NCBI RefSeq assembly: GCF_031583025.1
Contig: NZ_CP134062.1
Location: forward strand, 2,976,001 to 3,040,000
Length of the DNA: 64,000 nt
Origin: Mycobacterium sp. Z3061
GTDB taxonomy: Bacteria; Actinomycetota; Actinomycetes; Mycobacteriales; Mycobacteriaceae
Direction: 5' to 3'
Numbering within the stretch: the first letter of the stretch is position 1; every line of letters begins with the position of its first letter. The notes beneath the pieces were generated by a model. It worked only from the letters and a program-made list of their open reading frames with translations. It was not told the DNA's origin and made no database searches. Below are positions 20,227 through 29,520 of the stretch, in pieces. The position numbers and the translations under genes were made by a program.

Positions 20227-21297
20227 ATGAAAATGCGGGCAGCGCGCATGCACGGCTACCACCGGCCACTGGAGATCGATGAAGTTCCGGTGCCTGACGT
20301 CGGGCGTAACCAGGTGCTGATCAAGGTTGCCGCGACCGGCATGTGCCGCAGCGATTATCAGCTGCTGGACGGTTACTTCCGGGATGGCCTTCCCGTCGAG
20401 TTTCCCTTCATCCCGGGACACGAAGTGTGCGGCACCGTCACCGAGATGGGTCCCGACGTTCCTAAGTCGGCCGGCATCTCCGAAGGAGATCTCGTCGTTG
20501 TCGACCCGAACTGGGGCGACGGCACCTGCCGGCAATGCCATGAGGGCAACCAACAACTCTGTGCCAATGGACAACTCGTCGGTTTCGGGCCCAACGGCGG
20601 TTTCGCCGAATACATGGTCGCCCCGTACGACCACGTTATTTCCTTTGGCGACCAGCCGGATCAAGAACCCCGGTACCTTGCCCCGCTGACCGACGCCGGT
20701 CTCACCCCCTACCGCGGCATGAAGAAGTTGCGCGACGCGGGCAAGCTCGGCGCCGGACGCACCGTCGTGGTCAACGGCATCGGCGGGCTCGGCAGCTACG
20801 GCGTGCAGTACGCACGACTCCTCGGCGCCGGTGCCACCGTGTTCGGATTTGCCAGAAGTGATGAAAAGCTCGATGTTGCAAGGGAACACGGCGCCGACCA
20901 CACGATCAACGTGCGGGACAAGTCAACCGAGGACGTCCAGAACGAACTGGCGGACCTGACCGGTCGGCGCACGGTCGATGCGGTGCTGGACTGCGCCGGG
21001 TCGCCGGAGTCGCTGGGATTGGCGGCCGCCATCCTGGAGACCGAAGGCGCGCTGTCCCAGGTCGGCCTCATGGGCGAACGGGTCGAGCTGCCGTTGTTCC
21101 CGTTCGTCAGCGGAGAGAAGTCCTACTTCGGCTCGTTCTGGGGCAACTACAACGACCTTCGAGAGGTGCTGTCGCTGGCCGGCCAGGGTCTGATCAAACA
21201 TCACGTGGTCCCGGTCGAACTCGACGACATCAACGACAACCTCGAGGCGCTGGGTCGCGGCGACATCGTGGGCAGGGCAGTGGTTGTGTTCGACTGA
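20227..21297 (+). CDS. Zinc-dependent alcohol dehydrogenase
   Basis: A 356-residue medium-chain dehydrogenase. Catalytic zinc ligands are in GMCRSDYQLL and GHEVCGTV; the cofactor-binding Rossmann loop is VNGIGGLGSYGVQYARLLGA. The structural-zinc loop reads GDGTCRQCHEGNQQLC: three of the four usual Cys, with an Asp two or three residues before the first Cys as possible fourth ligand. It probably oxidises or reduces an alcohol/aldehyde pair with NAD(P). Starts at ATG 20227 after GAAGGAAAAATC, a good ribosome site. Divergent from the AraC regulator; ends 4 bases from the convergent lprI. Substrate unknown. Confidence 0.9.
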   Translation: MKMRAARMHGYHRPLEIDEVPVPDVGRNQVLIKVAATGMCRSDYQLLDGYFRDGLPVEFPFIPGHEVCGTVTEMGPDVPKSAGISEGDLVVVDPNWGDGTCRQCHEGNQQLCANGQLVGFGPNGGFAEYMVAPYDHVISFGDQPDQEPRYLAPLTDAGLTPYRGMKKLRDAGKLGAGRTVVVNGIGGLGSYGVQYARLLGAGATVFGFARSDEKLDVAREHGADHTINVRDKSTEDVQNELADLTGRRTVDAVLDCAGSPESLGLAAAILETEGALSQVGLMGERVELPLFPFVSGEKSYFGSFWGNYNDLREVLSLAGQGLIKHHVVPVELDDINDNLEALGRGDIVGRAVVVFD

Positions 21298-21301
21298 CCA
21301 G

Positions 21302-21946
21302 TCATCGGGTGTGGCAGACGAACTTGGTGCCGCCGAGGTCGAGCGTCACCTCGCCCTGGTGCTCCCAGTACTCCGAACCTTGACGGCCATATCGGGCGCC
21401 GCTGCCTGAGGGCAGGAGGAACAAGATGACGCGTACGCCCTTCCAGTCCAGAACCGCCGTCTTCGGATCGAGCTGGTTGTAGAACTGCGCGGTCAACGTA
21501 CCGGCATCGGCGGGGCAGTCGTAGCTGACGACCGGTGGCGCGACGGTGGCCGGGTCGGCGATGGCCAGCTCCACAAGCCGCGTCTGATAAGCCTCTAGCA
21601 CGCAGGTCCGCACCTCGACGAGATCGGCGCAACCGTCGCGGGTCGTCGCGAACGCGCTCTGCGCGGTGGTCAGAGTGGCCTGATCGGCATTCGGCCGTGC
21701 CAGCGCCTGTTGGTAGGCCGCCTGCAGGCGCCGGTCGAGGTCGCTCAATTGTGGCTCGTCGCAAACCAATTGCTGTGCCTTGTTCGCCGGTTTGGCGCAG
21801 TCGAACGTCATCGCCGGGGCGGCGGGCTGGGTGGTGGTCGAGGAAGAAGAGGTACTCGAAGACGCCGCGGACCGGGACGCGCCGGACCCGCCGCCGTCGC
21901 AGGCGCTGACGAGCAGTACGGCCAGGATGGCGACCAGCAGTCTCAT
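21302..21946 (-). CDS. lprI: LprI-like lipoprotein, lysozyme inhibitor family
   Basis: A 214-residue lipoprotein. The signal peptide is short and ends in the lipobox LLVSAC, with lipidated Cys16. A Ser/Thr-rich linker follows, then a LprI domain with paired Cys (DCAKPANKAQQLVCDE, DGCADLVEVRTC) and a C-terminal MliC-type domain (SYDCPADAGTLTAQF, ARYGRQGSEYWEHQGEVTLD). M. tuberculosis LprI inhibits lysozyme. There it is followed by glbN, encoding truncated haemoglobin HbN; here glbN is missing, and the minus strand upstream is non-coding. Confidence 0.85.
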   Translation of the reverse strand: MRLLVAILAVLLVSACDGGGSGASRSAASSSTSSSSTTTQPAAPAMTFDCAKPANKAQQLVCDEPQLSDLDRRLQAAYQQALARPNADQATLTTAQSAFATTRDGCADLVEVRTCVLEAYQTRLVELAIADPATVAPPVVSYDCPADAGTLTAQFYNQLDPKTAVLDWKGVRVILFLLPSGSGARYGRQGSEYWEHQGEVTLDLGGTKFVCHTR

Positions 21947-22241
21947 ACCTGCTGACTACCGGCTCGTGGACGGGAGCAGCGCCGCGACACGCCGTGGACG
22001 GCGGTCAGACTTTCGCCGACGCTGTTGTTGCGTGCGGCGCCGTTGTTCGCGAGGGGCCGCAAAATGCCGGGCGTGGTGGCGTGTCGTTGGCGACATGCGG
22101 GCGCTCGCCGGGGCGGGCAGCCCGGCGCACGGCGGCGCGTCATCTTGTCCTGAGCTGTGTATCTATTCACCGGCCGATGTCCTAGGTTGGCTTCATGACC
22201 GTCCGTCACACCTTCCACACCGCCATCAGGAGCAACTGTCG

Positions 22242-23258
22242 ATGAATCTCGGTGACCTCACGCATCTGGTCGAAAAGCCTTTCGCGGCGATGTCGAACAT
22301 GATCAACACGCCGAACTCCGCGGGTCGGTACCGGCCTTTCTACCTGAGGAACTTGCTCGATGCCGTCCAAGGCCGCAAGCTCAGCGACGCGGTCCAGGGC
22401 AGGGTGGTGCTCATCACGGGCGGGTCGTCAGGCATCGGAGAAGCCGCTGCTCACAAGATCGCCGAGGCGGGCGGCACGGTGGTGCTGATCGCGCGCACCC
22501 TGGAAAACCTCGAGAAGGTTGCCGACGACATCCGAGCCAATGGCGGCACCGCACACGTGTACCCGTGCGATCTGTCCGACACCGACGCGATTGCGGCGAT
22601 GGCCGACAAGGTGCTCGAGGACCTCGGTGGGGTCGACATCCTGATCAACAACGCGGGCCGCTCGATCCGGCGTTCGCTGGCACTGTCCTACGACCGGATC
22701 CACGACTACCAACGCACGATTCAGCTGAACTACCTGGGCGCGGTCCAGCTGATCCTCAAGTTCATCCCCGGTATGCGCGAACGCGGCTTCGGGCACATCG
22801 TCAACGTGTCCTCGGTCGGCGTGCAGACGCGCGCGCCGCGGTTCGGCGCATACATCGCCAGCAAGGCCGCGCTGGACAGCCTGTGCGACGCGCTGCAGGC
22901 GGAGACCGTGAGCGACAACGTCCGGTTCACCACCGTGCACATGGCGTTGGTGCGCACGCCGATGATCAGCCCGACGACGATGTACGACCATTTCCCGACG
23001 CTGACGCCCGATCAGGCGGCCGGGGTGATCACCGACGCGCTGATCCACCGGCCCCGGCGGGCGAGTTCGCCGTTCGGCCAGTTCGCCGCGGTCGCCGATG
23101 CCGTCAACCCGGCGGTGATGGACCGGGTGCGTAACCGGGCGTTCGGCATGTTCGACGACTCCTCAGCCGCAAAGGGGAGCGAAAAGCCAAGCGAGGAAAC
23201 AGATCTCGACAAGCGGAGCGAGACCTTCCTGCAGGCGACCCGAGGGATCCACTGGTGA
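22242..23258 (+). CDS. Short-chain dehydrogenase (Rv1543-like)
   Basis: A 338-residue SDR. Residues 1-45 are a typical mycobacterial extension (MNLGDLTHLVEKPFAAMSN); then VLITGGSSGIGEAAA (cofactor loop), NNAGRSIRRSL, VNVSSVGVQ and YIASKAALD (Tyr-x3-Lys). It is the orthologue of Rv1543, annotated as a possible fatty acyl-CoA reductase; the substrate is not proven. I chose ATG 22242, preceded by CAGGAGC; the frame is open for 460 bases upstream but that stretch does not look coding. A TAGGTT at 22183-22188 may be the -10 box. The 295-base gap to lprI holds nothing else recognisable. Stop overlaps the next gene (GTGA). Confidence 0.9.
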   Translation: MNLGDLTHLVEKPFAAMSNMINTPNSAGRYRPFYLRNLLDAVQGRKLSDAVQGRVVLITGGSSGIGEAAAHKIAEAGGTVVLIARTLENLEKVADDIRANGGTAHVYPCDLSDTDAIAAMADKVLEDLGGVDILINNAGRSIRRSLALSYDRIHDYQRTIQLNYLGAVQLILKFIPGMRERGFGHIVNVSSVGVQTRAPRFGAYIASKAALDSLCDALQAETVSDNVRFTTVHMALVRTPMISPTTMYDHFPTLTPDQAAGVITDALIHRPRRASSPFGQFAAVADAVNPAVMDRVRNRAFGMFDDSSAAKGSEKPSEETDLDKRSETFLQATRGIHW

Positions 23259-24058
23259 GTCTCCCCAAACCCACCGGGCAGACCACGGTCGTCATCACGG
23301 GCGCCTCGTCGGGGATCGGCACCGAACTCGCGAAAGGCCTTGCGCGGCGCGGGTATCCGCTGATGCTGGTGGCCCGGCGCCGCGAGCGCCTCGACGAGCT
23401 GGCCGACCGGTTGCGGGACAGCGACAAGATCGCAGTCGAGGTGCTGCCGCTGGACCTTTCCGACGCCGATTCGCGGGCCGAGCTCGCGCAGCGGCTGAGC
23501 ACCGATCCGATTGCCGGACTGTGCAACAGCGCGGGATTCGGTACCAGCGGGCGCTTCTATGAACTACCGGCCGAACGCGAGAGCGAGGAGGTCACCCTCA
23601 ATGCGCTGGCATTGATGGAGCTCACCCGGGCCGTGCTGCCCGGCATGGTGGAGCGGGGCGCAGGCGCCGTGCTGAACATCGCGTCGATCGCCGGGTTCCA
23701 GCCGCTGCCGTATATGGCCGTGTATTCGGCCAGCAAGGCGTTCGTGCTGACCTTCTCCGAGGCGGTTCAAGAGGAGTTGCACGGGACGGGAGTGTCGGTC
23801 ACGGCGCTGTGTCCCGGGCCGGTTCCTACCGAGTGGGCCGAGATCGCCAGTGCCGAGCGGTTCAGCGTCCCGCTCGCACAGGTCTCACCGGAGGAAGTCG
23901 CCGAACAGGCCATCCGGGGCATGCTGTCCGGTAAGCGTGGCGTGGTCCCGGGACTGGTGCCCAAGGTCGCCAGCACCAGCGGCCGGCTGTTACCGCGCAG
24001 TGTGCTGCTGCCGGCGATCCGGATCGGAAACAAGCTGCGTGGCGGTCCCAGCCACTGA
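23255..24058 (+). CDS. Short-chain dehydrogenase (Rv1544-like)
   Basis: A 267-residue classical SDR with VVITGASSGIGTELAKGLA (cofactor loop), CNSAGFGTSGRFYE, LNIASIAGFQPLP and YSASKAFVL (Tyr-x3-Lys). It starts at GTG 23255 inside the stop of the previous SDR gene, so the pair is one operon, as in Rv1543-Rv1544. Annotated in M. tuberculosis as a possible ketoacyl reductase; lipid substrate is inferred only. It ends 15 bases from the convergent pseudokinase gene. Confidence 0.9.
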   Translation: MSLPKPTGQTTVVITGASSGIGTELAKGLARRGYPLMLVARRRERLDELADRLRDSDKIAVEVLPLDLSDADSRAELAQRLSTDPIAGLCNSAGFGTSGRFYELPAERESEEVTLNALALMELTRAVLPGMVERGAGAVLNIASIAGFQPLPYMAVYSASKAFVLTFSEAVQEELHGTGVSVTALCPGPVPTEWAEIASAERFSVPLAQVSPEEVAEQAIRGMLSGKRGVVPGLVPKVASTSGRLLPRSVLLPAIRIGNKLRGGPSH

Positions 24059-24073
24059 TCCGGTTTCGGGCGG

Positions 24074-25651
24074 CTACTTCTCCGGGACGACCTTGAGCAC
24101 CTGACCCGGCTGCACCGTCTTGTCTGATTGGTTGGCCACCGCGCCGGTCAGTACGTAGAGATTGTCGGCCGAGTCGACAGCGACACCGTGCGAGCTTGCG
24201 GGAATCGGTAGCGAAATGGCACTGCCGCCGCCAGCCGGCAATTCGAAGAATCGTCTGCCGAAACCGTCGGCGACGAAGGTGTTGCCCGCGCTGTCGAAAG
24301 CGATCTGGCGTGGCTCCAGGAGATCGGGAATGGGTAGCGCGGTGGCAGTGGTGGCGCCGGGGGCCAGTTTCAACACCTTGCCGTGGCCGGTGTTTTCGAT
24401 GCCGGAACTGACGTACACATTGCCGGCTTTGTCGACCGCGATGCCTTTGGGCACGTACAGGTCGTTGAAGGACAGGTCGGTCGGCCGGTTTTCGCCGGGA
24501 GCCAGCTTCTTCACCCCGTACTTCAGCTTGAAGTCGGATGTCAGCAGACCGCCGACCGCATAAACGTTGCCAGCCGCATCGAAGGTGATGGCATCGATCC
24601 GCGAGAAGCCGCGGAACTGCAACCGCATCGGGCTGGTCTTGCCGGCCTCCAGGAACCAGACCTGGCTGCCCTCGCTGTAATAGATGTTGCCGGCCTGGTC
24701 GACCGCCAGGTCAGTTGCGGAGCGCACATTGACGCCCGGAATGTCAACGGCGACAGCGTCCCCGGCGCCGGGCGCCAGCTTGAACAGCATTGTTGGTAGG
24801 GAGTCGAATGACCCCTCGCCGACCAGGGAGGCCAGCGCGTAGACGTTGCCGGCCCCGTCGACGCCAACGCTTTTCGTCACGCCCAGTCCGGGAAACGGCA
24901 GCGCGGTGGGCAGTGCGGTGTAGCTGCGCTTGGACGGGGCGGTCGTCGTGGTCGGCGCTGCCGACGTAGATTTGCCCGGGCGGTGAACGAGTTTGGGAAT
25001 CGCGAAGGCGGCCACCGCCACCGCCACCACGATCGCTACGACCGCAATCACCGGGCCCAGCCGCCGTCGTCGTGGCTGCGGCGACCGCAGCACCACCGGA
25101 TGCGTGTGCGGGTAGGATACCGTTCGTCCGGTATTCCATTGTGGCGGTGAGGGGTTGGGCGGCGTCGAGGGCAGCTGGATCGTCTGCGTGGCCGCCGCCG
25201 CGAGGGCACCCTGCGCAGCTTCGGCCAATTCGGCGGCGCTGCGGTACCGGTCATCGGGGTTGTCGGCCAGACCCCTGGCAATGACGGCGTCCAGACCGGC
25301 GGGGATGCCCGGCCGCTGCCGGCTCGGCGGTGGTGCCGCAGCGTCCGGCGGGCGCCCGGTCAGGCACTCGTACAGGACCGCAGCCAACGCGGTGATGTCG
25401 GCGCGGTAGCTGGCTTCGGTGTTGGTGACCAGTGCGCGGGTGCGCTCCGTGGACGGAGTGGCGCCGGTTGCATCCGCCAGATATGCCGACCCGCCGTCGC
25501 CCAGCAGGATGGTGGCCGTCGTGACGTCGCGGTGGACGGTCTTTTGAGCATGGCTGTCGTCGATCACCGCGGCGATACGGCGCACCACCGCGACCGCATG
25601 ACCCGGATTCAGGGGGCCATGTTGCGCCAGTTGGGTTTTCAGGTCGCTCAT
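24074..25651 (-). CDS. Degenerate PknD-like pseudokinase with NHL propeller
   Basis: A 525-residue membrane protein. Residues 1-165 are the C-lobe of a Ser/Thr kinase only: the N-lobe with the Gly loop and Lys is absent, HRDVKPANILL is HRDVTTATILL (Mg-binding Asn lost), and DFG is DATG. SYRADITALAAVLYECLTG still marks the F helix. A Pro-rich juxtamembrane region and one membrane helix (about 195-218, VIAVVAIVVAVAVAAFAI) lead to an extracellular beta-propeller of NHL-like repeats (VGVDGAGNVYAL, IAVDKAGNVYVSS). The frame is open further upstream but that part is antisense-like shadow of the preceding kinase; I took the ATG at 25651, which overlaps the previous stop by one base (TGATG). Last gene of a three-kinase operon. 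A decoy or scaffold role is inference. Confidence 0.85.
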   Translation of the reverse strand: MSDLKTQLAQHGPLNPGHAVAVVRRIAAVIDDSHAQKTVHRDVTTATILLGDGGSAYLADATGATPSTERTRALVTNTEASYRADITALAAVLYECLTGRPPDAAAPPPSRQRPGIPAGLDAVIARGLADNPDDRYRSAAELAEAAQGALAAAATQTIQLPSTPPNPSPPQWNTGRTVSYPHTHPVVLRSPQPRRRRLGPVIAVVAIVVAVAVAAFAIPKLVHRPGKSTSAAPTTTTAPSKRSYTALPTALPFPGLGVTKSVGVDGAGNVYALASLVGEGSFDSLPTMLFKLAPGAGDAVAVDIPGVNVRSATDLAVDQAGNIYYSEGSQVWFLEAGKTSPMRLQFRGFSRIDAITFDAAGNVYAVGGLLTSDFKLKYGVKKLAPGENRPTDLSFNDLYVPKGIAVDKAGNVYVSSGIENTGHGKVLKLAPGATTATALPIPDLLEPRQIAFDSAGNTFVADGFGRRFFELPAGGGSAISLPIPASSHGVAVDSADNLYVLTGAVANQSDKTVQPGQVLKVVPEK

Positions 25652-27531
25652 CAACCGGCCCCCACCTTGAGCAGTCGGTTGTTCTCGGTCAGGTAGACGG
25701 CGCCCGCCGCATCGACGGCAATGCCACCGAAAGACTGGTTCTCGGGCACGGTGGGTGTTGTCGACGTCGTGGCACCAGCGGGGAGCTTCAGGAGTTTGCC
25801 CAGGTTGTCGGAGTTGTCGATCACATAGACGGTCGACTTGGCGTCGACGGCAATGCCTTGTGCCCGGCCGAGCTGAGAAAAGGGCAACTGAGTGGGACTG
25901 GTGGCGCCGGGTGCCAGTTTCAGGACGCGGCCCATCTGCAGGCCATAGACATTGCCGGCGCCGTCCAGCGCGACGCTCTCGAACAAGCCTGCCCCGAACG
26001 GAAGCACCGTGGGGGCGGGCGCGTCGACCGCGAGCCGAAGCACCTGGTCCCGCGCGGTCACGTACACATTGCCGGCGCCGTCGACCGCCAGACCCGAGGG
26101 AAGAATCGCCCCGAAGGGCAGTTCGACGGGTGACGTGGCACCCGGAGGGAGTTTCCAGACCTGGCCGGTCCCGGGGGTGGACCAATCCGTGATGTAGAGG
26201 TTGCCGGCGGAGTCCACGGCCACGGCCTTGGGCTTGGTGAGCCCGCGAATTGGGATCTCGGTGGGTGCGTTCGAGTTCGCGGCGAGTTTGAACACCTTCT
26301 TGCCGCCTGTGTCGACGACGAATACGTTGCCGGCGCCGTCGACTGTCACCCCGCTCAGATCGCCGTATCCGATTGTCGTCAAAGGGGTGGCGTTGAGTGG
26401 TGGCGCGGCGTTGGCGATCGGGGCGGTCGGCGTAGCTGGGCCGGTCGTGGTGCTGCGGGAGGGCTGAGATGAGTTCGGTGTGCCCGAGACCGCCACCCCG
26501 ACGGCGGTGATGACGGCAACGGCGCCCATGGCCGCGACGATGAGCGCGACGCGGCGTCCGGACTTTCGCCGGACGGGCGGGGGCCGCTGCATGGTCGGCG
26601 CCGCAGTCGGTGCCGGAGGGCTCCAGGGTTGCGTCGGCGGGGCGGCCTGAGGCGTCCACGACGGGCTGGGAACCGGTGTGCCCAGGGCTCGCTGGGCGGC
26701 GGCACCCAGTTCGCCGGCGCTTCGGTAGCGACGCTCGGGTTCCTTGGCCATGCCGCGCGCGATCACCTCGTCGAAACCGACCGGAATCCCGGGCCGTTGC
26801 TGACTGGGACGCGGCGGCGGCGAGGTCAGGTGGGCGGCGACCAATGCCGGTATCTCGGTGCGGTTCTCGAAGGGCGAGGCCCCGGTCAGGCACTCGTGGA
26901 GCACACAGGCCAGTGCGTAGATGTCGGCGCCGGGTGTGACCTCTCCCGAGGCAAGACGCTCCGGAGCCAGATAGGCGAACGAACCGATGGTGGTGCCTTC
27001 GCTGGTGAGTTTGGTGTCGGTGGCAGCGTTGGCCAACCCGAAGTCGACCAGGCAGGCGAAATCGTCTTTGCCGAGCAGGATATTGGCCGGTTTGACGTCG
27101 CGGTGGATCACCGTTTCGGCGTGGGCGGCATCCAGCGCGGCCGCGATCTGACGCACGATGTTCACCGAACGCGCCGGGCCGAGCGCGCCGTCGCGCTCCA
27201 GCGTGCTCTGCAGGTCGGTGCCATCGATGAGCCGCATGTCGATATAGAGCTGCCCGTCGATCTCGCCACAGCCGTGAATGGGTACCACATGAGGGTCGTG
27301 CAGCCGGCCGGCAGTACGGGCCTCCCGGAACAGCCGTTCCCGGAATGCCGGATTGTGAGAGTAGCTGCTGGACAACAGCTTCAGAGCCACCACTCGGTGC
27401 ATCACGGTGTCTTCGGCCTCATAGACTTCGCCGAACCCGCCGGTGCCGAGCAGTCGCCGCAGCAGGTAAGGCCCGAAGCGGGTGCCGACGCGCGAGCGCG
27501 ATGAGTGTCGGATCGTGGGATCGTCGGTCAT
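25651..27531 (-). CDS. PknD-like Ser/Thr protein kinase, NHL sensor domain
   Basis: A 626-residue receptor kinase. The kinase domain (about 18-280) is complete: LGTGGFGEVYEA (Gly loop), Lys51, HRDVKPANILL (143-153), DFGLA (163-167), and APERL. A Pro-rich linker and one membrane helix (about 328-348) precede an extracellular NHL-type propeller with repeats such as VTVDGAGNVFVVDT, VAVDSAGNLYITDW and LAVDGAGNVYVTAR. This is the architecture of M. tuberculosis PknD. The ATG at 27531 overlaps the preceding stop (ATGA). It is the middle gene of three tandem paralogues. Ligand and substrates are unknown. Confidence 0.92.
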   Translation of the reverse strand: MTDDPTIRHSSRSRVGTRFGPYLLRRLLGTGGFGEVYEAEDTVMHRVVALKLLSSSYSHNPAFRERLFREARTAGRLHDPHVVPIHGCGEIDGQLYIDMRLIDGTDLQSTLERDGALGPARSVNIVRQIAAALDAAHAETVIHRDVKPANILLGKDDFACLVDFGLANAATDTKLTSEGTTIGSFAYLAPERLASGEVTPGADIYALACVLHECLTGASPFENRTEIPALVAAHLTSPPPRPSQQRPGIPVGFDEVIARGMAKEPERRYRSAGELGAAAQRALGTPVPSPSWTPQAAPPTQPWSPPAPTAAPTMQRPPPVRRKSGRRVALIVAAMGAVAVITAVGVAVSGTPNSSQPSRSTTTGPATPTAPIANAAPPLNATPLTTIGYGDLSGVTVDGAGNVFVVDTGGKKVFKLAANSNAPTEIPIRGLTKPKAVAVDSAGNLYITDWSTPGTGQVWKLPPGATSPVELPFGAILPSGLAVDGAGNVYVTARDQVLRLAVDAPAPTVLPFGAGLFESVALDGAGNVYGLQMGRVLKLAPGATSPTQLPFSQLGRAQGIAVDAKSTVYVIDNSDNLGKLLKLPAGATTSTTPTVPENQSFGGIAVDAAGAVYLTENNRLLKVGAG

Positions 27532-29399
27532 CGGGGCGGTCCCAGTTCCAGCACCTTGCCGGTCGCGCAGTCGTCTGTGCGATGGCAGTCGACGACAAAC
27601 AGATCGCCGTCCTTATCCACCGCGATCCCGAGCGGGTAGTTGAGCCCCGGGAAGGCGAGGCGGGTGGCGCTGGTGGCGCCGGCGGCCAATCTGAAAATCC
27701 CGTGCCCCTCAAGATCGGAGACATAGACGTTCCCACCCGGGTCCACCGCCACACCGTAAGGCGCCTGGAGGCCGGCGAACGGCAACTCGGTGGGAGTTGC
27801 AGCGCCGACGGGCAGCTTGAGCACGCGGCGGTCATCGCTGTCGGCGATGTAGAGGTTGCCATCCTTGTCCACCGCGACGCCCCCCGGCCCGCTCATCGGA
27901 ACGGTGGGCATCAGCTGGGTCGCGCTGGTCGCCCCCGGGGCCAGCTTCAGCACCTGTTTGAGCGCGTTGTCGGTCAGGTAGACGCTGCCGTCCTTGCCCA
28001 CCGCCAGACCCGCCGGCCTGCCGACGTGGCCGAACGGCAGCAGGATCGGGCCGCGGGCGCCCGGGGCGAGTTTCCACACGCCGGGCGCGTGAATGTCGGC
28101 GAGGTAGACGTTGCCTTCGTTGTCCGCCGCCACGTCCAAGCCGTAGACCTCCCCGAATGCCAATTCGGTGGGAGAGGACTGCGCGGCAGGCAGTTTCAGC
28201 ACGCGGCCTTCCGGGGAGTGGTTGGTCAACTCGGCGACGTAGACGTTGCCGGCTTCATCGACTGCCACTCCGCGCGGTTTCACCAGGTTGGGGAACTTCA
28301 GCACGGTCGGCACCGTCGAGGACGGCCTCGGTGTGGTGGCGGCCGATGGGTGCGCTTCGTCGTGTCGGTGCACGATCGCGACGATCCCGACGGTGATCGC
28401 GACGGCCACCATGGCGATGGCGGCCACCACGAACACAACGCGATGGCGGCGCTTGCGGTCGGGCGGCTGGGCCCACGGCGGTCGGGGCGCGGACGGCGGG
28501 GGGAGAGGTGGCGGCGCATGCGGCATCGGCGGCGCCGGTGCCTCGATGCCCCATTCGCGGGTCGGAGCGGCGGGTTTCAGCGCGTTCTCGGCGGCCTGGG
28601 CCAGTTCGCCGGCACTGCGGTAGCGCGCGTCGGGATTCTTCGCCATGCCTCGTGCAATGACGTCGTCCAGCGCGGCCGGGATGCCGGGGCGCTGCTGGCT
28701 GGGTCGCGGTATGGGCGCGTTCAAGTGCGCGGTCATGAGGGCGGAAAGGTCACGGTGCTCCTCGTACGGCGCCTTGCCCGTAAGCAGCTCGTAGAGAACG
28801 CAGGCGAGCGCGTACACATCGCAGCGGTGATCCACCGGTGCTTCCGAAAGTCGTTCCGGGGCAACGTAATCGAAAGTGCCGACCGCCTTCCCGGTCTTGG
28901 TGAGGCGGGCGTCGCCGGCCGCGCTGGCCAGACCGAAGTCGACCAGGCTGGCGAAGTCGTCACCGGACAGCAGGATGTTTGCCGGTTTGACATCGCGGTG
29001 CAGCACCGTTTCGGCGTGCGCGGCATCCAGGGCGGCGGCGACCTGGCGGATCAGCTTCACCGCGCGGGCCGGGTCAAGCGGCCCCTCCCGCTTGAGCAGG
29101 GTCTCCAGATCCACGCCCCGGACCAGCCGCATGTCGATGTAGACCTGGCCGTCGATCTCCCCGCAGCTGTGAATCGGCAGCACATGAGGTTCTCGAAGAC
29201 GTCCGGCGGTACGCGCCTCCCGGAAAAGACGCTCGCGGAACACCGGATCCTGCGAGTAGGTGTTGCTCAGCAACTTGAGCGCGACGATGCGGTTCATGGC
29301 GGTGTCCTCGGCTTCGTAGACCTCGCCGAACCCACCGCTACCCAACAGTCGGATCAACCGATACGGCCCGAACTGCGAACCCGCCCGATCCTCGACCAC
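27528..29399 (-). CDS. PknD-like Ser/Thr protein kinase, NHL sensor domain
   Basis: A 623-residue receptor kinase with LGSGGFGEVYEA, Lys42, HRDVKPANILL (134-144), DFGLASA (154-160) and APERL; then a Pro-rich linker, a membrane helix (VVFVVAAIAMVAVAITVGIV), and an NHL propeller (VAVDEAGNVYVAEL, LAVGKDGSVYLTDN, VAVDKDGNLYIADS, IAVDKDGDLFVVDC). I chose the GTG at 29399 because AGGAGG lies 5 bases before it on the minus strand and the conserved QFGPYRLIRLLG follows soon; an open frame reaches to 29462. First gene of the operon, divergent from the START-domain gene across about 120 bases. M. tuberculosis has no kinases at this position. Confidence 0.92.
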   Translation of the reverse strand: MVEDRAGSQFGPYRLIRLLGSGGFGEVYEAEDTAMNRIVALKLLSNTYSQDPVFRERLFREARTAGRLREPHVLPIHSCGEIDGQVYIDMRLVRGVDLETLLKREGPLDPARAVKLIRQVAAALDAAHAETVLHRDVKPANILLSGDDFASLVDFGLASAAGDARLTKTGKAVGTFDYVAPERLSEAPVDHRCDVYALACVLYELLTGKAPYEEHRDLSALMTAHLNAPIPRPSQQRPGIPAALDDVIARGMAKNPDARYRSAGELAQAAENALKPAAPTREWGIEAPAPPMPHAPPPLPPPSAPRPPWAQPPDRKRRHRVVFVVAAIAMVAVAITVGIVAIVHRHDEAHPSAATTPRPSSTVPTVLKFPNLVKPRGVAVDEAGNVYVAELTNHSPEGRVLKLPAAQSSPTELAFGEVYGLDVAADNEGNVYLADIHAPGVWKLAPGARGPILLPFGHVGRPAGLAVGKDGSVYLTDNALKQVLKLAPGATSATQLMPTVPMSGPGGVAVDKDGNLYIADSDDRRVLKLPVGAATPTELPFAGLQAPYGVAVDPGGNVYVSDLEGHGIFRLAAGATSATRLAFPGLNYPLGIAVDKDGDLFVVDCHRTDDCATGKVLELGPPR

Positions 29400-29508
29400 T
29401 CGCCCCTCCTCTGTTGCTGAGCGTAACGGGAGCGCGAACCATGCCGCGGCGGCCGGGAGCATTGCTCGGGCCCGCGGCGGCCGGCTGCGCCGGCCTTGCG
29501 ACCCTCGC

Positions 29509-29514
29509 TAGGCT
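29509..29514 (+). promoter_or_regulatory. Candidate leaderless -10 box (TAGGCT)
   Basis: TAGGCT lies 6 bases before the ATG at 29521, the spacing expected when transcription starts on the A of the start codon. No ribosome site precedes that ATG, which fits leaderless translation. Confidence 0.5.
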
Positions 29515-29520
29515 CACCCG

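Noticed and set aside
26652..26893. N-terminal extension of the pseudokinase up to 26893
   Set aside because: That upstream part is an out-of-frame reading of the preceding kinase gene; the ATG at 25651 overlaps the previous stop and begins kinase-like sequence.
27345..29420. Long plus-strand open frame (691 codons) opposite the kinase genes
   Set aside because: It is antisense to two well-supported kinase genes and its protein has no recognisable domain; long antisense frames are common in GC-rich DNA.
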